Source of the DNA: Dermacentor variabilis
Lineage: Eukaryota > Arthropoda > Arachnida > Ixodida > Ixodidae
NCBI RefSeq assembly: GCF_050947875.1
Contig: NC_134568.1
Coordinates: 202,741,729-202,805,728, forward strand
Direction of reading: 5' to 3'
DNA length: 64,000 nucleotides
Both the position numbers and the translations under genes were made by a program. The number at the start of each line of letters is the position of its first letter. Positions within the stretch are counted from its first letter, which is position 1. Positions 34,601 through 45,762 of the stretch are shown here, one piece after another. Under the pieces are notes generated by a model that made no database searches, had not been told where the DNA came from, and was given only the letters and a program-made list of their open reading frames with translations.

Positions 34601-36528
34601 CATTACATTTCTAGAAGACCACCATACCTGAGTACTAGTCTATTAATTTATCAATCCGCTCATTTACTCCAGGGTTCACCATTTCTTGCAGTTTGGCACG
34701 GTGTGATCTGACGTGTCTCGTGCAAATCATATACGTTAAGCACATGCCGAGCCACGTTAAAGAAGGTGACGTAGACGTACTGGTGTGAGCAAATTGTAAA
34801 TGTATTTACACATTTCACACATCAAGCGCAGGCAGAAACATTTCAATTCCACGATATCACAAAAAACACAAAGTAGGTAACAGCAGCAAACAAAAGGAGG
34901 TGTTCCTAAGGTCCATTGTCGTTATGACATGGGCGAGCACATTCGATGTCTTCCTTTCTCCGCCTTGAAGATTACTTGTCACTGCTTCGTCAAAGAGCAG
35001 CTCGAAGGAAGAAAGAAGGAGAAGGATGGAACTCAGAAGCAGGTCTGAAAAACAGGAATTCAATGATCTCGCACTGAATGAGCTGATTTGCAATGTGGGA
35101 AGAGCAACTACATACATATTCTTGCACAACGAGCCTACGTAAAAGCAAGACGCAGCTGACAGAAGAAATTTCGCTGTAGAAAAATTTCCTGAAGCTAACC
35201 TTCTTTTGTGAGCAACGTCAGACTTCACAAGACGGAGCTACTTTGTACAATGACGTAGCGCATCAGTTTCGTAGTCAACAGTTGAAAACATGTTTTTGAG
35301 AGACAAGTATTTCGCACTCAGATGTACAACCACTGGCAGAAATGCAGAGACGAGCCGGCTGTGACGGGAAACTGCTGGCTGGTCAACGTCATTATAATTT
35401 TTTAGGCAGCTCCACATATTGCAAAATAGAATTGTTGTTCCCCTGGTCACGTAGAGGAATGTTTGGGATGAAAATATTAGAATGTAAGTATTTTTTATTA
35501 CTTCAGCTAACTCAAATCTGGGTACTGCAGTGCTTTGTTGCATTAGTATTCCAAATTTATTCTTCTATGAACACGAGAGGTTCGGAAAGGCTCTGCTTTT
35601 AATAAATACAAACAAACAAGCTGATAAACTTCGCACTGAATTGTGCGCGGAAGACGAGGATTCAGAAGTGACTGTCTCTACTTCTACAACTCTTAAATAT
35701 TACTTTTGCGAAATGTACAATATACTAGTCCCGGTAGCTATCTAATGTTTGGACGCATGAAATCAACTGCCTCTAAAAAGGAGAAAATATACTTAAACAA
35801 AGGAGGCACAGCCTTTAGTCTATAACTTTCTCAAGATTGAAAGTGTGGATTATATCGGAGGTTACTAAATTTCCTATTCTTTGCTGCAAGAGACCATGAA
35901 GCGTGCTTTTTAAAATTACATTTGGAACATGCTGCTAAATCTAAGCTTACTTCTTTCATTTTTCTGTCGCATTTTCTTTTAAAAACTACAAAACCTAAAT
36001 GTTTCTTGCATTTATGTTATAACATGCTGACTCAAGAATGCGCAATTGTCAAGAAAAAGCTGTTTGCTACCCTTCCCCGAGCGGCCATAACGTAGGCTTG
36101 GAACTCTTAGAGCAAGTGATGAAGAGCAAGAAAAATGCAGTCGAAAAAGGCCATCATTCAGTACTAAATAAGTTCTGCTTGTCTCTATAACCTTTCGCGG
36201 ACTAGAAAGTGAGCATTAATACGTGAGCTATGCTGATTATAGAAGCAGTGAAAAAATAATAAAAAGACATTAACAGTGAAACAAAAACATTGATTTCTAT
36301 TGGGAGCAAGTAGTCAAAATAAAACTTCATTTTCTTGGGCATATTGGCTGCTGCAATTTTCAGAAAACAGAATAGCAGACTGCACAACAAGCAGCTGCAG
36401 TTACATGTTTTTGGCGTCTATGCATGATTTTTTTTTCATTTCTATTGCCTTCCATTTGTTCATTCCTTTCTCATGCGCAGGGTGGTTAACCGAAACCTTC
36501 TGCAGTTGTCGTAATCACACTGTTCTTT
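31626..36528. other. About 4.9 kb without a recognised gene
   Basis: Frames up to 142 codons (31671-32099, minus) have no known motif. The stretch 32814-33081 is open on both strands (75 codons minus, 74 plus) with protein-like composition but no identity. A GC-rich patch at 33420-33850 contains gcgataaaag near 33675 and could be promoter or LTR debris. The rest is AT-rich. Some of it may be the downstream flank of the cuticle gene. Confidence 0.4.
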
Positions 36529-36534
36529 TTTATT
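36529..36534 (-). terminator. Poly(A) signal AATAAA for the cuticle gene
   Basis: Minus-strand AATAAA lies about 175 bases past the stop codon at 36710-36712. It is the nearest canonical signal I see. Confidence 0.5.
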
Positions 36535-36709
36535 TTTTGCTTTGTTTTCTTCCTGCATCTAATCAGTGTGGCAAGGTAAATGTAGAAGTATCTAGAAAGT
36601 CATCTGAAATCAACTTCGCGGCATCCACAAGCATACTTACAGGGAACGCGGACGGGACAGCTCACAGTAACTTGAGAAAACATTGAAATATTGAAGGAAC
36701 GCTGATGAT

Positions 36710-38035
36710 CTATCCGTAGAAGCCGTGGCCGCCATAGCCACCGTAACCACCGTATCCGCCATATCCGCCATATCCGCCGTGTCCGCCGTATCCACCGTAT
36801 CCGCGGCCATATCCACCGTATCCTCCGTAACCGCCGTGTCCGTAGGCAGGCACCGCCTTGCCGTGCGCCGAGTGGTAAGGAGCGGCCGCCGGCAAGCTGC
36901 TCTTGGTGCCAGGCTCGTTGGTCTTGACGACGGCGCGGAACCCGAGCTTGTCGGCCACGTAGTGCACCTGCCGGTGGCGGCCGTCGACGTCTCCCAGGTA
37001 GTAGGAACCGTGCACGGGGCCATATGCAGAGCCGGTCTCGTGGCGGCCGTTCACCGCGCCGTACCCGTTGACAATGTCGTAGCCGAAGCTGTAGTGGCCG
37101 TGATCCTGAGAACAAGTACGGCACCACAGCGTTGTCCGTCACTATGCTGTTATGCTATCAGTGCTTGTGAGTGGCTGAGATACTCCGCCGTACGTATGTA
37201 GTATAGTGATTACTGCTTACTGAATGGGAGGATTAGTGGCGATGATATTATTCAACGTTAATTTTCGCACTGTGAACTACAAAAAGAAGGGAGGGAGAGA
37301 ATGATATGAACTCCGTCCAACCGTGGGCATATATTCAACACAGTAATGACGGCGCAATCGTCGCGCTGTTCGAAACACAATTGTACTTGATTTTAAATTG
37401 CACGTGCTCCTCCGGAGGAAGTCAGGTATGACGTAGATGAACTGCTTCGTCTTACCTAGCATATATGTATATAAGGAAGAATGAACAAACGTTTTGTTTC
37501 CTGTAGGTCTTACTGGAACCACCATGATGTCCGTAGCCACCGTAGCCTCCGGCGAAAACTACGGCCGTTAGCGCCAGCACCACCGTCAACTGCAAAAAAA
37601 AAAGAAGAAAAAAACAAATAGAGTAGATCACAGGTAATGCCGATCTCATATGAAATCTCGAGGTATGTTGCCGCATCAAACTGCGTTCTTGAGCGTGCTG
37701 TAGGTGCGAACATGGGGTGTTCGAATGACTACTAAGGAAATCAGATGCACGTAGGAAGCCACATATGGGGTGTAACGCTACTATGCATGCGTGATAACTA
37801 TGCACTGGTGTTTGAACGTCGCTTAACCGGGTCTCGTGGGACTACCTGCCGGTGAGGCACCCGGTGGCTAGTCACTACGAGACGTGTCGGCGAGGTGCAA
37901 TCCCAATGTCCGCAATCTGCCACCGTTCCAAGCGGCAGCGGCGGAGGCGGAAAGCGCGCGCGCCCGGTTTGCGGCGCGACCCGACTCGAGGTGGCCGCCG
38001 GTGCCGTGCAGTGCCCAGCTTACCTGAGCGATCAT
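36710..38035 (-). CDS. Cuticular protein with chitin-binding (R&R-like) domain and Gly-Tyr tail; three exons
   Basis: Coding exons on minus are 38035-38024 (4 codons), 37589-37491 (33 codons) and 37105-36710 (131 codons plus stop), giving 168 residues. Both introns are phase 0. Exons 1-2 give a signal peptide (MIAQLTVVLALTAVVFA), then GGYGGYGHHGG. Exon 3 opens with the chitin-binding block (GHYSFGYDIVNGYGAVNGRHE; then GDVDGRHRQVHYVADKLGF and VKTNEPGT). It ends in about 35 residues of GYGG repeats, where Tyr cross-linking would be expected. The product is a secreted structural protein of the exoskeleton. The exon 2 donor is AAAAC/GTTTGT. A stronger-looking donor, TCCA/GTAAGA, lies 20 bases upstream but breaks the frame into exon 3. 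Transcript data would settle the junction. Confidence 0.88.
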
Positions 38036-38061
38036 GTTTGCAATGGCGAGTGCAGGTCAGG

Positions 38062-38095
38062 ACTGATGGTTGTCAGCGAGGAGCATGCTTTTATA
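38062..38095 (-). promoter_or_regulatory. TATA box and initiator of the cuticle gene
   Basis: TATAAAAG at 38095-38088 is followed by an arthropod-type initiator TCAGT at 38066-38062. The presumed first base (38064) lies 31 bases from the first T of the TATA box. The leader to the ATG at 38035 is about 29 bases. Confidence 0.75.
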
Positions 38096-39786
38096 CCGCC
38101 GAGTCAAGCGAGAAGCGTGCTCTACAGAAACGCCCTGTTGTCTTGTTTCCAAAAGGGCCAGTTTCCAGTCGGCCCGGGTGCCATTCGCGAGGAATGCCGC
38201 CTTTCGTACAGCGTTTTCTGCGTCACTCCCAATCGAAGCCCAAGTCAGGTACACACAAGAAAAAGGTGCCACTTGACTGGCGGCCTTGGCTGACTTCGGC
38301 AACGCGGGCTGCAGCAGACTTGAATCGCAGCCTCATGCTCTGAAATCGGAGCCCTCTCCACGGCTTTTCTTTTCTTAGGTTGAGCGGTGGCTTTAGTTTT
38401 TCTTATGATAAAAAAAAACATCAGAAGAATAACGGTGGCCCTGCCACGTGCAGCCGTGTGGTTTTCATTGAGACCCGGCGCGCCTCTAAACTTATAGCTG
38501 CATTCATATAACTGGAGAATGCGTAGCTTTGGGCCTCGCTCCATTGTCTGAGGCAGCAACACTACTAAAAGAGACCGCAGTGGCAAGTTGCTGTTCGCGT
38601 TGAAACACAAACAAATTCCAAGGGAGCGAAAGTGATTGCCTGTTCGAATGCAGCGAGAGCTGCGAGGGCCATCACACACCGCACGAAATCGAAGAGCGAG
38701 CTCCGTCCAATGTCGAACGGACTTTGCCTACGCTCAGGCTCCGTGCGCGTCTGCTCGCGAGCGAGACGCTGAACCTGCGTGCTACCTGTGCCAGCAGGTG
38801 CGCACCGGGATGACACGTGCTTATAAAGCATATTCTGGAATAAGGCTTAGGAACATGGCCAAGTAAAGACACATGAGGGAAAGGGCACAATGGGAAGACA
38901 CGTAAAGAAAATTAAGACCAAGTAAAGACGAGGGAATAACCGACTGTCTGTCGCTCTCACGTGATTAGAAAGCATAGTCTTTTTGGTTTAGTTTCCCCTT
39001 CTCAAAGTTGACGCAATCGCGGACGCAACTTATTTCGAGCTCTTAGAAATAGCTGGCGCATCAATTGGAGGAAGCAGTGTAAGGTCACGTGACGTATACT
39101 GGTAGAAAACGTTACGCGCAACAGAGGAAAGATAAGAATGCGTTAGCGTCTAATCAAGATGTGGCATCAAGATAAAGAAAGTGCTCTTTTCCAACCTGCA
39201 CTAGTAACGGGGCAGCGACTGCATTCCAGGGCCCACATTCCCAAAAAGTTTATACGTTAGAAGTGTTTGTAAGAGCAGCTGCCTGTGAATCATGGTGTTG
39301 GACTTGTATTATTGGTGAAGGCGGCCGGCCACTGACAATCAGTACTTGCGAACGGAAAGCTTTGAGAAATCGGCTGCAGTTCTCTTCACTAAGAACTCAA
39401 GTATTGGTCTTCAAAATTGACCCCGGTCTCGCGCTCTGTACGTTATTCTAGGATATGCTACTAGGCATAACAAGAAATACTTGGACAATGTTATCAAACG
39501 AAAATAATTGCTCTATTATAACGGTTCAACAACACCCAGCAGTTTGCTCAACGCAATGGGGAGAAAGGAAACCCAAAAGACGAAAGAAATGAAACACAAC
39601 AAGTGCAAGTGACAATTTTGGCAGAGGTAATGCTTGAGCAGTTCTTTTATAGGTTTGTGTCATTAACGTGAACGAAAGGCTCTTATATTTGCCTGAAAAA
39701 TTAACTGTTCCACAACTATTTCATAATGTAAACGGCGAAAATGTCAGCCCACCTGCACTGGAGGCTTATTAACTGGTAGACGCCGG

Positions 39787-39789
<3 letters not shown>
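38096..39789. other. Upstream flank of the cuticle gene; nothing else recognised
   Basis: Overlapping short frames occur in moderately GC-rich sequence. A TATA-like gcttataaagc at 38819-38829 is palindromic and not followed by a plausible exon on either strand. Confidence 0.4.

Positions 39790-39824
<35 letters not shown>
39790..39824. repeat. (AT)n microsatellite
   Basis: About 17 AT units. Confidence 0.95.
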
Positions 39825-39827
<3 letters not shown>

Positions 39828-40463
39828 GAACGAAATCTCTTTAATGGACTGCAGACAATTCTGGCGGCGTGTTCGCATGCACCTACATATTATTCTGCAT
39901 AGAAAACGCGAGCGGGAGTAGAAAGGCCCTAACGAAAAAAAAAAGCAAGAAAATACACTATCATGGTATGTACAGGCGAGAGCATTGTGATGTTATTGGT
40001 GAAAATAGGTGAGAAGTTGTCGATTGAGCCATTGTCTTGAAGGATTGAAAAAAATAAAATTAAGCTTGACGTTGCTTCGAAGGAGAACGCATAGGATCTA
40101 GTATGCTTCCTAGATCTAGTAAATTTTCAGAAGCAGACCGAATTCTACTAAGCCAACATGTCCTTCTGTCTCTTTAATCTAACGATTCCCCAACAGAATG
40201 TGTTCCGTAATTTCTAACGCACCACATTTATCACACTTAGGGCAGGTGGTCAGTCCAAAACGGCACAGGTTGTAAATGTGGCGTTCAGATGACGCCAATG
40301 ATATAATGCCTCAAGGTGGCGGGGAAGCTGATGTGGAAGTCTCGTTTTTAAGACAAGGCGAACTTAGTGGAGAAAGTTATGTTCATGAACCGACAGACTC
40401 CACAGATGATACCTTTCTACGCGGGCGTATTTCTGTGCCATCGCTAACGTGCCATTGAACAGT
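39825..40463. other. No gene recognised
   Basis: The stretch 40130-40450 (cagaccgaattctactaagc ... cacttagggcaggtggtcag) has a zinc-tail-like LINE flavour on the minus strand, but I could not assemble it. Confidence 0.3.
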
Positions 40464-40645
40464 ATATTCAATTCAATTCAATTCTATTTATTTACCAGAA
40501 AATATCCTGGCTGGACTCCTGGGCTAAAAGCTGCCAGAAAACAGCTTGACGGGGTCCAGGAGACCACACGTACGTGGCGACATGTGGCAGGTACTGATAA
40601 CAGATGCTTAAAAGCATCATACACAAAAGTTATTTACACGGATAG
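40464..40645 (-). mobile_element. LINE 3'-end fragment with (AATTG)n tail
   Basis: On minus the sequence ctcctggaccccgtcaagct ... ggctggactcctgggc in plus sense resembles the conserved 3' region of the 4652-9131 LINE. It ends in aaataaatag followed by aattg repeats, a CR1/jockey-like tail. Short and non-coding. Confidence 0.5.
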
Positions 40646-40967
40646 TAGACTATCATTGTATAATAATTAAGAACGTGCACTCTCAGTCGAAAAAAGATTT
40701 GTCTGAAATATCCTAACTGCAGACATTTGGGGGCAGCTAGATGCGTTTTTTATTTCCGTATATGCCGCGGTGGGAGGAATCTGTTCGAATATCGAAGTGG
40801 GGCCAGCGGATGTGGTTATATTATGAATGTAAGCAATATCTCGGGTTACTGGATGTTGGTTAATAATCCTGCTTATGTTACATATGCTCTATATCGGGTC
40901 ATTCATGTGTTGACTTGCTGCATTTCATTATACGTTTGTATTCCTCTCTGTGATCCCCCTTTCGGCA
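40646..40967. other. No gene recognised
   Basis: A 112-codon plus frame overlaps the start of the RTE tail and has no known motif. Confidence 0.4.
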
Positions 40968-41345
40968 TTAATAATAATAATAATCATCATCAGCCAATTT
41001 TTATGTTCACTGCAACATGGAGGCCTCTCCCTGCGATCTCTAATTACCCGCCCTTCGCCAACTGATGCAACTTGCGCCTGCAAATTTCCTAATTTCTACA
41101 TCCCACCTAGTTTTCTGCCGTCCTCGACTGCGCTTCCCTTCTCTTGGCACGCACTCTGTAACTCTAATGGTCCACCGGTAATCCATCCTACACATTACAT
41201 GACCTACCCAGCTCCATTTTTTCTCTTAATGTCAATTAGAATATCGGCTATCCCCGTTTGCTCTCTGAACCACCACCGCTCTCTTGCTGTCTCTTAACGT
41301 TACACCTAACGTTTTTCGTTTCATCAATCTTTGCGCGGTCCTTAA
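40968..41345 (-). mobile_element. RTE 3' block
   Basis: Continues KLEDKL with RTAQ-type text from aaggaccgcgcaaag at 41345-41330, then the conserved cgcagggagaggcctcc motif and a tail of tga and tta triplets (40991-40968). Confidence 0.8.
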
Positions 41346-41833
41346 AATTGTCAGCTCCTGACTGGAAGCTTACCATTATCATTGAAAAGGAAGATGTACA
41401 ATCAGTGCATTTTACCGGTGCTGACACATGGGGCAGATAATTGGAGACTGACAAAGAAGCTTGAGAACAAGTTAAGGACCGCGCAAAAAGCGATGGAACG
41501 AAGAATGCTAGGCATAACGTTAAGAGACAAAAAGAGAGTGGTTTGCATCAGAGAGTAAAGGGGTATAGCCGATATTCTAATTGACATTAAGAGGAATGCC
41601 AGGTCATGTAATGGGGGGGGGCGCAGGTTATATAACCGTTGGACCATTAGGGTTCCAGAATGACTACCAAGAGAAGGGAAGCGCAGTAGAGGACGCCAGA
41701 AGACTAGGTGGTGCCTGAAATTAGAAAATTCGCGGGTGGTAGTTGGAATCGGTTCGCGGAGGACAGGGGTAATTGGAGATCACAGGGAGAGGCCTTCGTC
41801 CTGCAGTGGACATAAAATACGCTGATGATGATG
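41346..41833 (+). mobile_element. 5'-truncated RTE copy inserted in the opposite RTE
   Basis: Begins at attgtcagctcctgactgga, which lines up with 61308-61330 of the other RTE copy. It runs through TKKLENKLRTAQKAMERRML and RQKTRWCLKLENSR to the 3' end gcagtggacataaaatacgc and (tga)n. TTAA at 41342-41345 and 41834-41837 looks like a short target duplication. Together with 40968-41345 it forms inverted RTE 3' ends. Confidence 0.85.
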
Positions 41834-41837
41834 TTAA

Positions 41838-43411
41838 CTTGTCTTCGAGCTTCTTTGTCAACCTCCAAGTTTCTGTGCCATATGTTAGCACCGGTAGAAT
41901 GCAGTGTTAGTACAATGATTTCGTTACAATGATTGTGGTATGCTCGCAGTCAGGATCTTACGATGTCTACCGCATGCACTCGAGCCCAGTTTTATTCTTC
42001 TGTTAATTTACTTCTCATATTCAGGTTCACCTGTGAGTAACTGACCTAGATAAAAGTACTCCTTTACAGACTTTAGAAGGTGACTGGCGATCCTGAACTC
42101 TTGTTCTCTTACCAGGCTATTGAAAATTATCTTCGTCTTCTGCATATTAATCTTCAACCCCGCTCTTACACTTTCTTTGTCAAGGTCCTCAATCATTTGT
42201 TATAACTTGTCCCCAGTGTTGCTGAACAAGACAATGTCACCTGCAAACCGAAAGTTGCTATGATATTTGCCGTTGATCCTTACTCCTAAGCCTTCCCAGT
42301 TTAATACCTTGAATACTTATTTCAAGCATGCAGTGAATTGCATTGGAGTGATTGTGCCTCCTAGCCTCACCCCTTTCCTGATAGATAACTTTCTACTTTG
42401 CTTGTGGAGAACCAAGGTAGATGTGGAATCTTTGTAGGTATTACCCGAGATATTCATGTCTGCCTCCTGTACTCCTTGATTACGTAATGCCTCTATGACT
42501 GCTGGTATCTCTACTGAATCAAGTGCCTCTTCGTAATCTATCAAAGCCATATAGAGAGGCTGACAGTAGTGTTCAGATTTCTTGATTACCCGATTGATGA
42601 CATGGATATGATCCATTATAGATTATCCCTTCCTGAAGCCAGCCATGTTCTCTTTGTTGACTGAAGTCAAGTGTTGCCCTTATTCTATTGCAAATTATCT
42701 TGGTGAACATTTTATATAATACTAGAAACAAGCTAATGAGCCTATAATTCTGAACTCTTTAACGTCTCCATTTTGTGGATTAGTATAATGTTGGCATTCT
42801 TCCAGTTCTCTGGGACCCTTGAAGTCTTGAGACAGTTCGTATAAAGGGCCGCAAGCTTTTCGAGCATGATATCTCATCCATATTTGATTAAATCGACTGT
42901 TATTCCATCTTCTGTGGCTTTTCCCCGGTTAATGTCTTGCAAGGCCCTTCTAACTTCATCGCTATTTATAGATGAGACCTCTATATTCTGTTCATTACTA
43001 CTCCGAATGGAGGTAGCGTGGCTGCATTGGCTGCTTGATGATGATATTGCGTGATCCGTGGCTGCTTGATGATGACATTACCCTGCTTATCTTGCAGTAC
43101 ATACTTTTTAGCTTGTCTTATGCCAAGTTTTCTTCTCACTGATTTCATGCTGCGTCCTTGTTTTACTGCTTCCTCAGTCTTACTCACGTTATAGTTGTGA
43201 ACATGCCTTACTTTCTCCTTATTGATCAGTTTTGACTGACAGCTCCGCGAATTCCTTCTGATCTATTGAGTTCGACACCTTTATGCTTTGTCGCTACTTT
43301 ATTAGGTCCTTCGTTATTTCGAAGAGCTTACCTACTGATTGCTTTGGTGCCTTACCTCCCACTTCAATTGCTGCTTCTAACGCCAGCCTAGATAAGATTT
43401 CATTCACTACC
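41838..43411 (-). pseudogene. RTE linker and RT, middle block
   Basis: It resumes exactly at VVNE with ILSRLALEAAIEVGGKAP and KQSVGKLFEITKDLIK (43411-43294). Next comes VSKTEEAVKQGRSMKSVRRK (43187) and then RT pieces: MALIDYEEALDSVEIPAVIE (42545, degraded AFD motif), VRLGGTITPMQFTACLK (degraded RQGD-type motif) and INMQKTKIIFNSLV (42150). YLGQLLTGEPEYEK (42060) has a matching block at 61220-61268. Ends at KKLEDKL at 41838. Confidence 0.75.
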
Positions 43412-44263
43412 GTAAATGGCCTGTCATCCAGTCTATTCAAGGCACACTGGAGAGTCTCACGTTGATTATCGAAGCGAGAACAGTGGCACATAAGATGACT
43501 GATGGTCTCTTCACACTTGCACTTAGCGCACATTGGTGAATCCGCCATTCAAATACGATAGCTGTAGGAGTTGGTGAACGCCATTCCTACCCACAGCCGA
43601 CATAGCAGTGTTGCATCACGCCGTGGAAGGTTCGCTGGTAATTTAAGTTTCAGTGATGGGTCGAGGCTGTATAAACGACACTTAAGAGTTCCGTGGTGTA
43701 TGCCAGTAACTTAACGTGACGGTACGAGCGAGACTGTGAAGCTCTCTTGCAGCGTCGACTCTCGATAAAGGTATAAGGAGTGTCGGTGAGCCAGCCTGGG
43801 CACGTCGGGCAGCGTCATCGGCGAGGTGATTACCAACGACGCCACAATGTCCCGGCAGCCACTGAAATATGATATCATGTACTCGTTCAGAAGCGCAATG
43901 GCAGGTTTCGTTGATTAGTGACACCAGCTGTTCATAATTGCCACGTCGTAAACTTCGCAAGCTCTGGAGGGCTGTTTTCGAATCTCAAAATATTGCCCAT
44001 TTGTTGGGCGGTTCTTTTTCAATGTATTTACAGAAGCGAAGACCTTGGGAGCCTGGCCTCACACTTCGTTAGCCCAGAAAGCAGTTCGAGCGCTTTTTCG
44101 CTACCTGAAGGCAACAGACTTGAGTGCCCGACTATAGGCATCCTACACCTAAGTTCTCTCTCTCTCTCACTCCCCATTCCCCTCCCCGCATGTAGGGTAG
44201 CAGACTGAACTTAGTCTGGTTAACCTCCCTGCCTTTCCTTCTTCCCTTCTCTCTCTCTCTCTC
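43412..44263 (+). mobile_element. Twin-primed LINE insertion with 12-bp target duplication
   Basis: TCATTCACTACC stands at 43400-43411 and 44264-44275. Inside, 43412-44035 reads on minus: EPPNKWAIF, stop, DSKTALQSLRSL (RNase H), FQWLPGHCGVVGNHLADDAA, then the zinc tail CAKCKCEETISHLMCHCSRF and NRLDDRPF. About 44036-44263 reads on plus: LGAWPHTSLAQKAVRALFR, LKATDLSARL, stop, then the 3' region ending in (tc)n. The two parts are consecutive in the source LINE but inverted relative to each other, the signature of 5' inversion. Confidence 0.88.
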
Positions 44264-45368
44264 TCATTCACTACCTCTATGTCACCTTTATCTTTCTGTT
44301 CAAAAACTGCAAATTTGTTTGCCTTAATTGGTCTTACTTGTTCTGCTTTTACGTTTACTGCGTCTAGGTTGGCCTGTTTCTTCTTGACTAATTTTACTCT
44401 TTCTTTCTTCATATTGAGGGAAATCCTAGACCTCACTAACCTATGATCACTGCACTTTACCCTACCTATCACTTCTACATCCTGCACTATGCTGGGGTGG
44501 GCAGAGAGTACGAAATCTATTTCGTTTCTTGTTTCTCGATTACGGCTTTTCCAGGTACACTTCCTGTTGCTGCGCTTCTGTGTCACGAAATAAACCATCA
44601 GTCGGAAGTTAGCGCTCACTCTGTTTTCCGTTACCGTTCATTACCCCTACCACCTTCCTTTTTGCTCTTACTTAGCTGCGTTACAGGCCTAAGAAGTCAT
44701 GACATACCAACTCGCCCAAACTGCCACGCTTTTCCTGAAAAAGGTATTCATTAGTCGGACTTTATTCCTTTCCGCGAATTCTACCAACATCTCTTATCTA
44801 TAGTGTTCCTAGAATCGATGCCGTAGTTGCCAATTGCTTGTTCACCAGCCTGCTTTTTCCACACTTTCGCAATCAAGTCGCTCATGACTACAGTGTACTG
44901 AGATTGCACTTTTCTCATCGCTAATTCAACAACTTCCTAAAAGTGTTCTATTTCATCATCATCGTGACTGGAGGTTGGAGCGTTAACTTGCACTACTTTG
45001 ATTCTATACCTACTATTCAGCTTTATTACGACTACTGCTACCCTCTCATTAACGCTGTAGAATTTATCAGTGTTGCCCGCTATGTCCTTATGGATTACAA
45101 ATCCTACCCCGTATTGTCTCTTATCTGGAAGTTCTCTGTAGCAGAGGGCGTGGCCGTAAGACAGTGCTGTATAAGCCTCAGCAGTTCTTCTAACCTCACT
45201 CAGCTCAATAATATCCCACTCAATGCCTGATAATTCCTCAAGAAGTCCTGCTAAGCGAGCTTTACTCGAGAGAGTTCGTTCTTGGAAGCTATTCGTTTTA
45301 TTAAAGGATGGATTGGCTCGAAGGCGTGTATTCATTGAACTGGTGATATTTAGGTAACGTGAACACAT
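44264..45368 (-). pseudogene. RTE endonuclease and linker, 5' block
   Basis: Frame 45368-44937 holds the N-terminal APE-type endonuclease: LEELSGIEWDIIELSEVRR with the catalytic Glu, then YGVGFVIHKDIAG and VVIKLNSRYRIKVVQVNAPT. After decay, 44619-44264 gives NEIDFVLSAHPSIVQDVEV and the S-D-H box in VKCSDHRLVRSRISLN. The following charged linker runs into the insertion at FEQKDKGDIEVVNE. Confidence 0.75.
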
Positions 45369-45671
45369 CTGTAGCGGTAAGTGAACAGCACGTGTGTCTC
45401 AAAAAGTTATAGTAGTTGGCGTTCGATGACGAAAGTGCCCCGCCACTGGCTTACGGAAGAATATGCGCGGCCTGTGCGTCGGCGGCGGTCCGGCCACCAC
45501 CAACCACCGGCCGCCGGCGGGAACGGGCGAAAGAGCCAGAAAAGAAAAACTATTAAGCGCTCGTCCCTTGTTCCTGCTTCGTCATTGTGTCGTTGTTGCG
45601 CTATGTATCCCAGTTTACAAGAAAAAACTATTGGCCTTAATTGATGAATGAATGCACTCGACGGCATGTAC
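45369..45671. other. No gene recognised
   Basis: GC-rich patch near 45450-45540 with short overlapping frames. No identifiable element. Confidence 0.4.
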
Positions 45672-45762
45672 TTGGAATCATGTACATGTAAAGAACTCCA
45701 GGTGGTCGAAACGCAGTGGTCCGGAGTCGCCCACTACGACGTCCATCATAATCCCCACTCAT
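45672..45762 (+). mobile_element. Ruka-like SINE body fragment
   Basis: Contains gaactccaggtggtcgaaac and ggtccggagtcgcccactac, matching the 3' half of the copy at 20434. The head is missing. Confidence 0.7.

Larger units (their letters stand above)
40968..45368 (-). mobile_element. RTE-type LINE split by two nested insertions
   Basis: Three blocks on minus, 45368-44264, 43411-41838 and 41345-40968, together give about 3.05 kb, close to the usual RTE length. In order they supply endonuclease, linker, RT and a 3' end finishing in (tga)n(tta)n. The interruptions are a plus-strand RTE tail (41346-41833) and a twin-primed LINE (43412-44263). Joining across each restores continuous text. The host element carries numerous stops. 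Confidence 0.85.

Noticed and set aside
36725..37201. 158-codon plus-strand Ala/Val/Ser-rich frame
   Set aside because: Antisense shadow of the Gly-Tyr repeat exon of the cuticle gene.
38815..38870. Second TATA promoter near gcttataaagc
   Set aside because: The motif is palindromic and no initiator, short first exon or splice donor follows on either strand.
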